Source of the DNA: Seison nebaliae
Taxonomy: Eukaryota; Rotifera; Pararotatoria; Seisonacea; Seisonidae
Assembly (NCBI GenBank): GCA_023231475.1
Contig: JALJEE010001441.1
Span: 1-64,000 of the forward strand
DNA: 64,000 bases
Direction of reading: 5' to 3'
This document shows, in pieces, positions 32,901-45,547 of this stretch. Every line of letters begins with the position of its first letter. The first letter of the stretch is position 1. The notes beneath the pieces are model-generated. The model was given only the letters and a program-made list of their open reading frames with translations, made no database searches and was not told where the DNA came from. The translations under genes were made by a program, and so were the position numbers.

Positions 32901-33660
32901 TTCAACGATTGATCAGTCGTCAGTTTTTCGACCAGTCCGAATGCAAAGTATTCGAAATTATCGTCAAAGTGGTCTTCTAAGAAGTTGTGAGCCGACGGAA
33001 ACAGCTATCGATAATAATTATGTTCAAAAACAGTCAAATATTCGCGTAGACGACGATTCGTTATCAGAAGATCAACGGAAAATTTACAACTCGAACAAAT
33101 TGGAGATAATGAAAGAGATTCCTCCAAGTAATCTTATATCAGATAATGCGCTTTCTAGTTTGTCTTCGTTGTTGAAGAAGCCGAAACCATTTTGTTCTCC
33201 AAATCATTCAAATGTCTCATCTAATCATCAGGCATCATTATTCGATGGGAAATGGTGTACAAATGAAATCGAAATGAATAATAATTCATCATCACCATTC
33301 AATCCTTATAACAACAACAACAACAATAATAATAATAATAGTTTGACTATTAATGAGAATGATAATAGTACATCATCCAGATTATTTACTGAAATGATAA
33401 CAACTTCCGATATCGAATCGACATTGGAAAGAAAACGATTTCGAGCAATCGAATATTCTTGTTCCTCATCAAATAAACAACCATCCGAATCACTCGATTA
33501 TGATGAACAATCGTCTCTTCTCTACGCCAATTCCAATACGATGTCACAGAAAAGTAATGAGAGTAATAAATCGAAGAAACTTTCAACATTTCTACTCGTC
33601 TCTAACGATCACTCACGTCTCAACTCCCCAACAATAACAACAACAACAACAACAAATTAA
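29905..33660 (+). CDS. Frizzled-family Wnt receptor, long polyQ tail
   Basis: This intronless gene encodes 1251 residues, roughly twice a typical Frizzled. A signal peptide (1 to about 19, ending WSHG) leads to a cysteine-rich Wnt-binding domain (about 76-184: CPDYQDEM, CFANFPLC, PICREFC, CRTIVPYEWP). A linker follows, then CTLCRRC, then seven membrane segments from about residue 315 (SIWSILCLVCSIFSII), including the family WW in TM3-4 (SAHLWWCCSIISW) and EGDAISGIC in the second extracellular loop. After TM7 the Dishevelled-binding KTxxxW motif appears as KDTIKLW. The remaining ~600 residues are Gln/Asn-rich with polyQ at about 792-838. The fold and membrane topology are clear. Which Frizzled subfamily it belongs to is not. 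Confidence 0.88.
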   Translation: MKFICLIIIGTLLLQWSHGKFEDMTIFHNRHRTKRLLTFETKESNPSKEDERKFIPELNRHYRSGNTHRKMFNNKCMEVPKLVKKKCPDYQDEMIEGRYRDSNQLSQQLLKFSKYWSLTTSKCHKDIDNLVCFANFPLCFDGIATPICREFCSDVRMTCRTIVPYEWPFNCSRLPSRHSGMPCVDIRDNDRQYHDQINLNNDDDNGDDIYEYNDNLKDIEVKEVFADNEKSTMEIPNLGSTATTKKPVLKIVNTIRHKSPGKTNCTLCRRCVDEGDCERSCKNFLVRQNVFDMSEKRRNHLEMVENEDGPIYSNTSLILSIWSILCLVCSIFSIITIVSGKKYMNSQENSMLYLSICYLVISIGYIIRLIVSHENTACHNNRLLMNIGFRSFSLINQIPTISSCIFSFIIIYFFVISAHLWWCCSIISWNATIVNSKQYTFPIQHLFIWSISFILTMIALLMNSVEGDAISGICSISFNSLPMNFSNIILFFIIPIIVNIMITIIFLIIGYYRLVCSQKKSVDRNDDDLDKKKDINEWREHFAHKKKNEKLNENSKKILIKFGIFNMSHLIPSFLFILSIFEENRLRNEINEKGYCSINMNINGDSKNCLNEWNEIKNVESNYFILILRHLSILTNGIIIAIFLISKDTIKLWKNSILSLDKKCSIRSTDLNSECSSRSRNTSQDDFSNSTSDHHPIDNGSVRNSSSIARHTNVLFSQIINNTESNCTASRSDDSNFKTSIVSKIDGSDIIIRQPVERNLYNNQLSQLKMPNTCHTLNRSYNEKNKLNFISQQQQQQHQLRQSQNIQQQQQQHINLHQSQDLLQQQQQQHLQQQQQYIVENSPCQQQVQYTSQNMLNNNGMEYQRIDQQGNFSIDNLDDFPQYTPNHNKYDSNQRIQRSFHRKPNNYQKSLTELYDRSNNMMILNNNNEEYHQQIYQQQLLKAPLKAMQSNTLKRTATTTTAVTKQRNNLFEEMENSQFARTRFLHYNTDNDQEIFSNCSTIDQSSVFRPVRMQSIRNYRQSGLLRSCEPTETAIDNNYVQKQSNIRVDDDSLSEDQRKIYNSNKLEIMKEIPPSNLISDNALSSLSSLLKKPKPFCSPNHSNVSSNHQASLFDGKWCTNEIEMNNNSSSPFNPYNNNNNNNNNNSLTINENDNSTSSRLFTEMITTSDIESTLERKRFRAIEYSCSSSNKQPSESLDYDEQSSLLYANSNTMSQKSNESNKSKKLSTFLLVSNDHSRLNSPTITTTTTTN
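32278..32420 (+). repeat. CAA-rich polyglutamine-coding repeat in Frizzled
   Basis: Several CAA runs interrupted by His, Leu and Ser codons encode a Gln-rich block of nearly 50 residues in the cytoplasmic tail. Confidence 0.8.
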
Positions 33661-33953
33661 TAATTGTTCAATGAAATTCATTTTCTATTTATCAAACATA
33701 TTTCTATTTTTATTTTTTTCGATTTTAATTTTAATTCTTTTAATTTCAGAGTTTCCACTTTTATTTGTGAGTCCATTATGAAAGTTATGATGAATTACGT
33801 ACACTTTTATTGGGGAAAAATTAGTTTTAAAATAAAAGAAAATTCTTAATCTTCTCCTCGAAACTTTTCGATGAATTCCACTTTCCTTCCACTTCCCAAA
33901 AGCAATAACATTTCAAATAAATCAACAATGAAAATAACAATTAGTAAAAATGT
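33661..33953. other. Convergent 3' ends, Frizzled / PCYT1
   Basis: The 293 bp between the Frizzled stop (plus strand) and the PCYT1 stop (minus strand) must hold both 3' UTRs. No separate gene was seen. Confidence 0.5.
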
Positions 33954-35429
<1,476 letters not shown>

Positions 35430-36459
35430 CTAATAATGTCAACGATCATTTTAATAAACAAACAATAATAATAATATTAACTCTCACTCTTATTACTTCT
35501 CTCATACATCATCATTATCATCATTCATTCATTCAGACAAGAGACAGAAGAGAAGTATATATAAATAAATATTTTTCTTCTTCAAAATCAGAAATTAATT
35601 CAATTCTTCCTCTCACTCACTCAATTTACAGCAACATAAATTATTTATGTCAAATCAAATTTCCCATTCCCTAATTATTTTTGGTTTAATTCAATTATTT
35701 AACGTCTTCTTCAATGATTTCACTGAAGAACTAATTTGTAGCAGTTACATTTTGTTACAACTACTCACTTTTTCTTTTTTCTTTCATTCTCTTTTCTCCA
35801 TTCACTTTCTACACATGAAATTTCTCTTTTTCAATAAGTTAGCCCCCATCTAATTCACAAGCTAATCATTTTTCGATTGATAACATCGAATAATCATTAC
35901 CAGTTAAAGTTTACGAAGAGATTATTATCTTCAAAGAAGATTTTCATTCATTTATTAGAAAAAACATTTTTTCATTAGATGTTATTTTCAATTGATAATT
36001 TTTTAATTTTCTAATATTTTACATAAAGTTCTTTCAAAAAATTAATTTTTTTATTTTATTTAAAAGTTTTTTACAAAAGAAAATTTCCAATTTTTTTCAT
36101 TTAAATTGTTTAAGAAAACAAATTTATATTACTAAAAAAATTCACTGACTGAGAGCTGAGAAAAATGTAAACTATTGATTTGTCGGAGAATTACGAATAA
36201 CTATTGATTGGAAAACTAAAATGAATGTGATTATGAAAAAAATTAAACGAATCAAATTATCGAATAGAAATGATATGGAGGAAAAGCCAAAAAGTATATC
36301 TATAATAATTTGAAATTGAGTTTGTTCTTTGAATGAAATTTTTTTGAAAAGTTTCTTAAATAATTGAAGATAATTGAGTTCTATATAAAAATAAAAGTTG
36401 AGAGGGGAATTTGTTGCTGAAGGTTATTTTCATTTTGTCTTTATTGAATTTGTTCTTTT
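35430..36459. other. Intergenic, PCYT1 to PFK
   Basis: About 1 kb with the PFK 3' UTR at its right and the PCYT1 promoter at its left. It is A+T-rich with T-runs. No gene was recognised. Confidence 0.5.
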
Positions 36460-39400
36460 TTAACGTATATCTGAATTTTCCGTTTCTGCGATATAGACAC
36501 TGTCATTCTTCGCTAGAATACGTAATAGACTTCGTAATTTTATCCACCACTGATCCGTAGCGATACGATGACTAAAAAGAAGAGAATAATTTAAATAGAA
36601 TTGAAATTGAAATTTTAAAGATTAACTTGAAATCACTATTAGGAACTAAATCTTCGACTGGAGTAAAAGTTATTTGTTTTGTTACTAATCCGACTACACA
36701 AGCTGAATCTTTTTTGTTAATCTGAATCATTCCATCTTTATCGACTTTAGTTCCTTCTAAAAATTCTTGCATTCTCCATAAAGATTTCGTTGCGAATTTC
36801 AATCCTAAATTTCTATCAAACGGTGATGGCATTCCACCTTGTTGTTCATGTCCCAAAACATTCATACGAACTAGAAAAAAATTTTGGAAAATTTTTTTGA
36901 AAAAATTTTAAAAAAAATTAACCATCAAAAATTCCTTTACCTTCTTCAGCATAAAGACTATAAATGAATTTCGTCGTATAATATTTATTGGCTTGTTCAT
37001 TTCTCATGATTATTCCTCTTTGAACGTCGCCAGCTATTTTCGTTTTCAAATGTCGAACATCGTCCAACAAATCTTGAATGGAGAAATGCTCCTCCCAAAT
37101 ATAAGCGGCATCGGCACCAGATGCCAAACCTGACATCGTCGCTAGATAACCACAATATCCGCCCATACATTCCACTACGAACACTCGACGACTAGAACCA
37201 GAGGCCGATTGTTTTATTTTGTCTACAGTCTAAATAATTAAAAGAAAATAATTAATAATAGAAAATAATTTAAGAATAATAAAAAAAGAATTTAAAAATA
37301 GAAACGGATGAAATTTCATTAAGTGCCGTATCAGTTCCAACACTAAATTGAGTACCAGGTACATTATTGGAAATGGTTGCTGGTAAAACGATCATTGGTA
37401 TTTTAAATGCGGCGAACTAAATAAAATTGAATGAATTTAAAATTTAAAAAATTCTTCACTTCTTTTCTAGCTCTTGATAAATCTAAAACAGTACGATATG
37501 CTTCGAATCCACCGACTACGAGCATTCCATGAATTTTGTATTTTCTCATTTTCTCCGCAATTTTTCCTATTCCATATGCTTCCGGTATTTGTCTAATTAA
37601 TTGAAAATTAATAATTATTAATAGTATTAAAAGACAAATTAAAATTAAAACTTTTGACATCCGATATTTGATCCACCTTCTCCTGTCCAACTACTGACAC
37701 TGGCCCAATCCAATTCTTTAACATTTTCATCGATGAGACCTTCTAATCCATTGTGAGCGGCATAAATATGGTCGCCATTAGCGATTCCGATACGAGCGAA
37801 TGCACGAATTGCTGAATTGACACCACAAGCTGGTGCACCGATATTGATCACGAGGAAATTGTATGCCTATTATTATTATTATTATTATTATTAAATATGA
37901 TTAATTTGAAAAAAGATTTGAATGAGTAAAAAGCAAATTTTTAGGACTAATAGATCTCATGACAACAACTCAAGTAATTTTTTAAGAGAATGAGAAGAAA
38001 AATAACAGTGAAAGATTAAAATTGAACAGAGCAAAGCTGATGACGTCCAAGACAAAATGAAATTTGTTTCGATTCTTACCTGTAACTTGAGCTACCAGGA
38101 ACAGATTGATCGGATAGAACAGAAAGAGAAAATGAAAAGAAAAATTTTAGACAGTTGAATGATTAGCAGGAACTAGAACACTAATAGGAGACGAATTAAA
38201 TAAAATTGTTTTTTACTCAAATTCCAATAGAAATTGAGAATGTGGTTTTTTTTCCGAAAATAATTTTTATTACTAATTTTTCTACTAACATGTGTCTCTT
38301 TCTCCATTTTTGGTACGATCTTATTCAGTTGACGATATACTCGAAGATTTCGAACAAAACTTGCACCTCTCAATGAAATGGCTTTCTCGAAATTTTGTTC
38401 ATCCATCGCCTTGCCAATTGATTGCGTTCGTTCCACACAATCCATTAGAGGAACACGACTAATTTTATTTCCATCTAATGCGATAACTTGTGGTGATGTT
38501 GATGGTGTAGCTTCTAAAAGTGCAAGAACAGCTTCAGCTCCTTGACGTGTAGCAAGAATTCGATCGAAAGCTGATGGTGATCCACCACGTTGTACATGAC
38601 CTAAAACAGTCACTCTCACATCAATACTCAATTTAGATTTGATAGTATTCATAACATAATCTGATTTAATACTTTTTCCATCAGTTGTTACTGCTCCTTC
38701 AGCGATAATGATGATATTTAATCGTTTTCCAGCTTTTCTTGTCGATAAGAGATTATTACACAATTGTTCCTCCCAACCAGTTTTTGGTGGTTGTTCAGGT
38801 ATAAATAACCAATCGGCAGCAGTCGATATAGCAGCAGCTAATGCCAAATATCCACAATGTCTTCCCATCACTTCCAAAATGAAACAACGTTGATGACTGA
38901 CTGCTGTTGTTGTTATTGAATCAGCTGCCTCAATAATTCGATGGAGAGCAGAATCAGTTCCAATTGTCATGTCAGTTCCATAAAAATCATTATCGATAGA
39001 TCCAACAATTCCAACGATATTTAAGTGAGCACAAGTTTCACCCTCTTTCTTTGTTATCTTTTTCTTCTTTAATAATTCCACTAATAAATCGGCCCATTCT
39101 TTTCGAAATAAATTTGCTCCCGTTAAACTACCATCGCCACCAATCACAACCAAATGTGAAATTCCTTTCTTTACTAAATTTTTTGCTGCAACTAATCGTC
39201 CTTCTAACGAGCGAAATCCTTTACATCTTGCAGAACCGATAATTGTTCCTCCCTGAAGAGATATTACGATATTTAAAAAATTCCATGATAATGGAAAAGA
39301 AAACCTTTTGCATAATACCAGAAACTGATTCCCATGATGCTTCATTAATGTTATCATCGATCATACCTTGATATCCCTTGAAAATAACAATTTTAAAATT

Positions 39401-40676
39401 TGCACAAAAAATGCACGAAAAATGCACAACTTCATTAATGAAATATACTCGACATCCACTGTACAGACCCATTCGAACAGCAGCACGTAACGCCGCATTC
39501 ATTCCTAAACATTTTGAAAATTATTAGAAATTATAAATAAATTAGAATGTTCATGATTAGGAATCGATTTATTGATAATTTTAACATTATTTTTTTTCAA
39601 CATAATTAGATTTGTCTTATTCATTAAAAAAGATGGTAATATAGAATGTAAATATAGAAGATTCATTCCTTTCGAAGTAGTTGAAGGAGAGGAATAAGAA
39701 TAGAAGGAATGGGAACCTTGACAATCACCACCCGATGTCAATATTCCGAGAGCGACACCTCGGAATGAACATGGCTCAATAAATTTAAACAAATTTTGAG
39801 TCACTGAACATTGGGGAACGAGACTTCCAAGACGTCTTCGTGTCTGTCGATGAATGACTACTTCCTCGTCCGTTGATAAATTGCCCGTTGGAGATTGGAG
39901 TCCCGATGAGTCGCCACCATCATGAGGTTGTTCACATCGCATAGCCATTGGAAATGGAGTTGATAGAAACACGGAAGAAAATACAGAATATTCTTTTTGA
40001 ATTGATTAATTGAATATGAGAAAGAAACGAATAAATTCTCCTTGGACACAGAAACGAAATATATTTCTCTTTCTAAAACGAATGATGAGGATAGACTACT
40101 AAAAGTTTCAATTCTTGTGATTTTCTGCTTTTTCCGAAGATGATTATAGGGAAAATTCCTATTTCAGCAATTTCTCTAATTTCTCCATCTCCATCAATTA
40201 AACGTGAAATTTTAAGAAGACAAAATTCAAATTTTTAGTTTAAAGCGAAACTCATCGCTATTTTCATAAAATGGAAAGTTCTTAATTTCTCCTCGAGAGA
40301 ATCATTAAATAATTTAATGTAGAGAAATTGATGAATAAGTAATTAATAGTTTATATGAATGGATTTGTGAAGGACAGAAAGATTGGTGAGAAAGAATATT
40401 TTTAATTCGTTAGAAATAGAATAGAAAAAGAACCTTGAGCATCTCCTCCACTCGTCAAAATGGCCATTACTTTTTTCTGATGGGCATTACGGAAAGCATG
40501 GAATGTGTTAACAGAATTTCGATTTCCGCGCTAATATTTTGTAAGGAATTTAAATGAGAATTATATTATATAAATATTATTTAAACTTTTACAGATAAAT
40601 CGAATTCTTTATCTGGTTTACAATTGATGCACGATCCATCCAATTTGAGCGGTGCTTTTCGAGTCGGACTATCCAT
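36460..40676 (-). CDS. Pfk: 6-phosphofructokinase with two alternative N-terminal exon sets
   Basis: The encoded enzyme phosphorylates fructose 6-phosphate in glycolysis. Isoform A: exons 40676-40593 and 40530-40434. Isoform B: one exon 39948-39717. Either joins, in phase 1, the common exons 39504-39431, 39376-39305, 39252-38290, 37866-37652, 37592-37460, 37416-37306, 37229-36923, 36870-36627 and 36571-36460, giving 803 or 820 residues (animal PFKs have about 780). Both first-exon sets end in ILTSGGD(A/C)QG, the ATP-site glycine loop. The N-half has [22 protein letters not shown] and RHCGYLAL. The C-half, which in animal PFKs is largely regulatory, has [29 protein letters not shown] and MGGYCGYLA. 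Isoform B reads FIEPCSFRG before the loop, close to the insect form. The gene starts 365 bp from GET3 in the opposite direction. Confidence 0.92.
37867..37893 (-). repeat. (AAT)n microsatellite forming a PFK 3' splice site
   Basis: On the minus strand about eight AAT units run directly into the acceptor AATAATAG|GCA of the exon starting at 37866. They replace the usual pyrimidine tract. Confidence 0.7.
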
Positions 40677-41041
40677 TTTTGTCCTTTTTTTAATGTTGAA
40701 TCATAAAATGAAATTGAACGAATGAAAATTAGAAGGAAATTTATTTTAAAAAAGAATTGAGAAGGTGATTTCTCTTTTTTCTATTGATTATTCTTCGTAT
40801 CTGTATATGGTGTGCACATTCGTCGTTTTATGAACGAAAATGAAATTGAATAGAATTAATATTAATTTGATTAATATGGAAATGTTGTAGGTAGAAATAG
40901 AGAAGTGAAGATGAGAGAGAATTGTCATGTAATTGAATGAATTTTATATTCAATTAATTTCACATTTATTTCATTCTATCATAGACACTTTTTTTTGTGG
41001 TCATATTACATATTTTGTGAAAAGAAGACATCGGTGTAAAA
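40677..41041. promoter_or_regulatory. Bidirectional promoter region, PFK / GET3
   Basis: The 365 bp separate two ATGs that point outwards. Both genes are broadly required, and shared promoters between such pairs are common in compact genomes. No TATA box stands out at a convincing distance. Confidence 0.5.
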
Positions 41042-42685
41042 ATGGCATTTGTTGGTGATAGTTCATCGACTATAGAATATGCACCAAATTTGAATGACAT
41101 TATCGAAAAGAAATCATTAAAATGGATATTTGTTGGAGGGAAGGGTGGTGTGGGAAAAACAACTTGTAGTAGTAGTCTCGCTATTCAAATAGCGAAAGTG
41201 AGAGATAAAGTCTTGATCTTATCGACTGATCCTGCTCATAATATATCGGATGCATTCGGTCAGAAGTTCTCCAAACGACCAACACTCGTTAAAGGTTTCG
41301 ACAATTTATACGCGATGGTTTCCTTCCTTTTATTCTCAATTAATCTTCCAATTATTCTTTAATCTCTTAAAAAAGGAAATTGATCCGACGGGTGGAATGA
41401 ATGAATTACCTGAAGAATTTCTCTCTTCAGAAAATAATGAAAGCGGACAACCAAGTTCTCATTCTCTTTCTCTAACGGAAATTCATTAAGAGAATTAACT
41501 AGACATCTTTAATTTAAGCAAAACGGTAATGAAAGATTTCTTCAATTCTTTTCCTGGAATTGATGAAGCAATGAGTTTTTCGGAAGTAATGAAGTTAAAT
41601 TAAATTTGATGTAAACATGATAATGACGGATGTTTACAGATTAGTGAAGAGTCTCGATTTTTCTTGTGTTGTATTCGATACTGCTCCAACTGGTCATACA
41701 TTAAGATTTCTCTCGTTTCCTTCTGTTATTGAGAAAGGATTGTCGAAACTGCTCCAATTAAAAGGACAATTCGGTCCGATGTTATCTCAGGTTAAATTTT
41801 ACTTATAATTCTTTAAGTGTGTTAATGGAGAAGAATGGAGATGATGAGTAATAGAAAAAGAAGATTTATTGTTCATATATCAATCTCCCAAATGAATTAG
41901 TCGCAGATCTGTAAAATGTTTGACTATAGAACAGAAGTCTTCTTTCTCTCTATTTACTTCATTACTGCCATTTGTGCACTATTATTCTTTTCTTTAAAAA
42001 ATATTTTTCTTTTCATGTATATAGATGGGTACATTATTCGGTTTCAATGATTTGGATACAAATATGCTTGCCTCCCGACTAGAGGAGTCATATGAAACTG
42101 TCAAACAATTGAATAGCCAGTTTCAGAACAAGGTCATTCTTTCATATTACTTCCTCTCTCACCCATCACCTCCCGACTTTTCTTATAATTATATATTAAC
42201 ATATGCTAATATGTTCAAAAACTACTGTATGTACATGTATTGTATGATGTATAAAATGATAATGAGAAGAATTACTTTTATGTCCATTCTCAATTCGACT
42301 TTATTTTTTTAGGCGCAAACTACTTTCGTGTGTGTATGTATCGCCGAGTTTCTCTCCGTATACGAAACGGAAAGACTGGTCCAAGAATTAATTCGATATA
42401 AAATCGAAGCAAATCATATTATCGTCAATCAATTGATCGGAAATGAAAACGGCTCTTTCACACCGTGTGAAATGTGTAAATCACGATATGAACTCCAAAA
42501 TAATTATTTGCAACAAGTTTCCCAAATTTCCTTCTTCTCGTTTTTTAACTACTTCAATACAGATTGATGAATTGTATGACGAGTTCCACGTAGTTAAAAT
42601 CCCACTTCAAAAACGCGAAGTAAGAGGCATTGAATTCCTCAAAGACTTCTCTCAATACCTCACGTCGGAGAAGGTCAGAGACTGA
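41042..42685 (+). CDS. GET3: GET3/ASNA1, ATPase for tail-anchored protein insertion
   Basis: This cytosolic homodimeric ATPase carries tail-anchored proteins to the ER. I join seven exons in frame: 41042-41317, 41376-41454, 41503-41593, 41640-41790, 42025-42132, 42313-42516 and 42563-42685, giving 343 residues (human about 348). Motifs: P-loop [10 protein letters not shown] (about 32-41), switch [22 protein letters not shown], switch [38 protein letters not shown], and the zinc/dimer motif CEMC. Introns of 46-58 bp separate the first four exons and later ones are up to 234 bp. The acceptor for exon 3 is the AG at 41501-41502. Nearby AGs break the frame. AATAAA occurs at about 42710. Confidence 0.93.
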
Positions 42686-43841
42686 CGGAGACAGATAATT
42701 CAAATTTTAATAAATTTATTTCTCATCAAATAAAAAAGAAATTATTCAAAGAATTATATATATTATTATTTCTTTTTAATTTTATTACGATGCAAATTAA
42801 TTAATTGATCCCATTATCTGATTATTAAGACGTTCGATTTTATTCTTTTTCAATTTAAATGGAACGAACCAAACAGATTCGTTGAATGTTGAAAAGTGTC
42901 TGGTGATGAATGACATAATTCATATACATCGCTGTATATGTGACATCATCAAATTCTCTTTTCATCATAATGTAAGCTATTGACAAATTTCATCGTCATT
43001 ATGCGAGATGATACTGACGAATATCATCGGAATGATAACATCAGCAAACATCAACGACAATGATGATTTGTTTAGCTATTCAATAAAATATAAAGTCTCT
43101 TGTGTAATGTAAAGCATATTTCTCTTCATCATTTCCCTTAAAAATTAATATATATAATAAAACGACAATTTTCAACTACTGACAAATGCTCTTTTTTATG
43201 TGTTAATTTTGTTTGGAGATATTTGAAAAAATTAATTCTTTTATTATGCTATGATAATGATATTGTACCAAATGAAATGATTATAATATTACATAAATTG
43301 AAATGATAACGATGAAAAATTATATAAATTAAAATGAGATGATAATGAGCCAAATCAATGATTTATGGAATGTAGTAATGTATAGGAATATGTATCATTA
43401 AGAGTATTAAGGTGAAATGATTTATTCTAATAATTTTGAAGCGAAAAAAGAAACTTCACGAACAGTTTCCTGCAAAATAATAGAACCGATTCTATGATGT
43501 TATCACCGATTCATCTTTTGTAGAGAAACCTTAGGGTAAAGGGGAGATTAACTGATGAGACACATGTAAATGTAAGAGAAATTAAAAATCGAATGAATGA
43601 AATTCTTCTATTTTTTCTCTCAATTTATACTCGAACTGAATGTTGAAAAGTAATATTGTAGAATGGATTTAACAGAAACATAAACGAGGAGCACATGTTA
43701 ATCCACGTGTTTTAACATGTGGTTAAGCTTAAAATTTTAAATTTACAATTATCACATTTTATGATAATTAAATTCCCAACACAATATGAATTTTTAAACA
43801 TCTGCTTTCCTTTAATCTTGATAATGTTAATATGGATCTTT
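42686..43841. other. Convergent intergenic region, GET3 / Ig-like gene
   Basis: About 1.15 kb of A+T-rich sequence containing both 3' ends. Short inverted repeats are present (around 42930-42945 and an imperfect one at about 43700-43728). No gene was recognised. Confidence 0.5.
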
Positions 43842-45488
43842 TTATTTCTCGTCAGTCTCCACCTTTTTCGGAACAACCCTAATTGCGGGAACATTTAAAT
43901 TAGGATCTTTATTGTACATCGGACAAGTAGAAGCATGTTGCATATGAATCTCTTCCATCGCATATTCTTTAGGTGGTGAGGTATCTGAAAGAGAATTAAA
44001 TCGATTTCTTCAAATTTATAATGTAACTATTTTCTTGTTTAGCTGAAAGTGGATTATGTGCATTAAATATCATTCCAGCGAATAAGCAACCCAATACTGC
44101 GGCAGACCAAAAAATTGTGATATATAACGGTAATTTAACTGTCCAATCGAATATGTGAGTTTAGTGAGATAGAATGACTAACAACTCGATTCCGGTTTTA
44201 ATATCCATCGGAAAATAGCGTAACCTTCAGAATTACTTAATTTGCATTGATAGACACCTTCAGTAAACCTTTCGATTATCATCGATTTAGACGACGAGAT
44301 ATTCGGTGCTGTTTCCATATAAATGATTTGCATATCTCGATCTTCATCACTCTCCGTTGGTGAGTAATACCAATAGATCGACTAAAGTTTACTTGAAGAA
44401 ATGTCAAATATAAAATAAAATTGAAACAAGTATAGGAGAATTGGATGTTATGGGACAGAATAATGGTAGCGGTTCATTTGGATGACCAACTGGTCTTTGT
44501 AGGACTTGCTCATCTCGGACATAAGGTCCAATTTGTGGTTGTACCGTTAGATCACAATCAACTTTTACATTTCCTCTATCAGACAAACAAAGTAATTTAG
44601 TCACTGTCTCGCTGTCTTTCGGTCGTTTCACTTCAACTTTTTGTTCAATATAATGCTTCTTATGTAAATGTCGAACGTATGTAGTGACACTTTCTGGTTT
44701 AATCTTTTTCTTTCCTAAAATTTAATTATTTTATTTCCTACTAAAATTTATCATTTAAAACTTCTATCCGAAGCTGAACAAATAATTCCTGGTAATTCGA
44801 AATCACTTTTTTCACTTGTCGTTCTCTTCGTAGCATACCAATCACTCACTTGCAATTTAGCTTGCAGATATAAATGATTATTATCTCTTCCCTTATGCAA
44901 CGAACATTGGATAGCTGTTGAATTTAAACTGTCAAAATGGAAATATAAATTAATTTTAACGATGCATAATTTTGAAGAGATATTTTTTGATAAAATCTCC
45001 TTTCTTTATCAGATCTCTCGTCGTCAATAAGATCTCCTTCGCAATGAAATCTATTGACATTCGATAAATGATGAGATCTGTTCCTTTTTGATCATAAATT
45101 TTCTTATATCTATTTAATAATTAAATTAAATTAAATTTAAATTTTTAATGAAATAAACTCAGGAGGAGTCATCAAATGATCACCACCAACTACAAATGAT
45201 TCATAAGGATCTTTTAACTGTCAAAATAACAATTATTCATAATTGTATTAAAATTTAATAACTTTATTCACTACCAACCATCTGGCATCTAATATTTCTG
45301 CATTTAACAATGGTCGAGGTATCCGTAAATAAGAATCGATAGCGACAATCAAAGTTTCAATGTTTTTCATTTCTATTAAGAATATTTAGAATTGTCTTTC
45401 ATTTAAAACTTTTACCTGATCGATCAGGTAGTAGAGTCAATAATGGAATTATGAAGAAGAAATGATTGAAAAAATTTTTGCAAATCAT
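43842..45488 (-). CDS. Ig-like single-pass membrane protein
   Basis: Nine small exons can be chained in frame: 45488-45416, 45372-45275, 45217-45159, 45109-45059, 44928-44762, 44714-44428, 44381-44186, 44138-44028 and 43984-43842 (394 residues). Residues 1 to about 24 are a signal peptide. The extracellular part holds two Cys-containing segments. The second is clearly Ig-like (LFCP, SIYWYYSPTE, GVYQCKLSNSEG). A transmembrane helix lies at about 313-335 (LYITIFWSAAVLGCLFAG), and a tail of about 55 residues ends VPKKVETDEK. The layout recalls basigin/neuroplastin-type or other Ig receptors but I cannot assign a family. The exon at 45109-45059 uses a weak donor (GTCAAT), so that join is the least certain. 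It starts 59 bp after the TRM5 stop on the same strand. Confidence 0.7.
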
Positions 45489-45547
45489 TTTTTTTTATTA
45501 CGAAAAAAATTGATGATGATTTCTTCTTATATTCGTTTCTTTTCAAT

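Noticed and set aside
36181-36420. A gene between PFK and PCYT1
   Set aside because: Only short, T/A-rich frames without motifs. The DNA is best read as UTR and promoter.
38173-38289. Open frame continuing past the long PFK exon
   Set aside because: The frame after 38290 loses PFK similarity and starts with a good donor (GTTAGT). It is intron.
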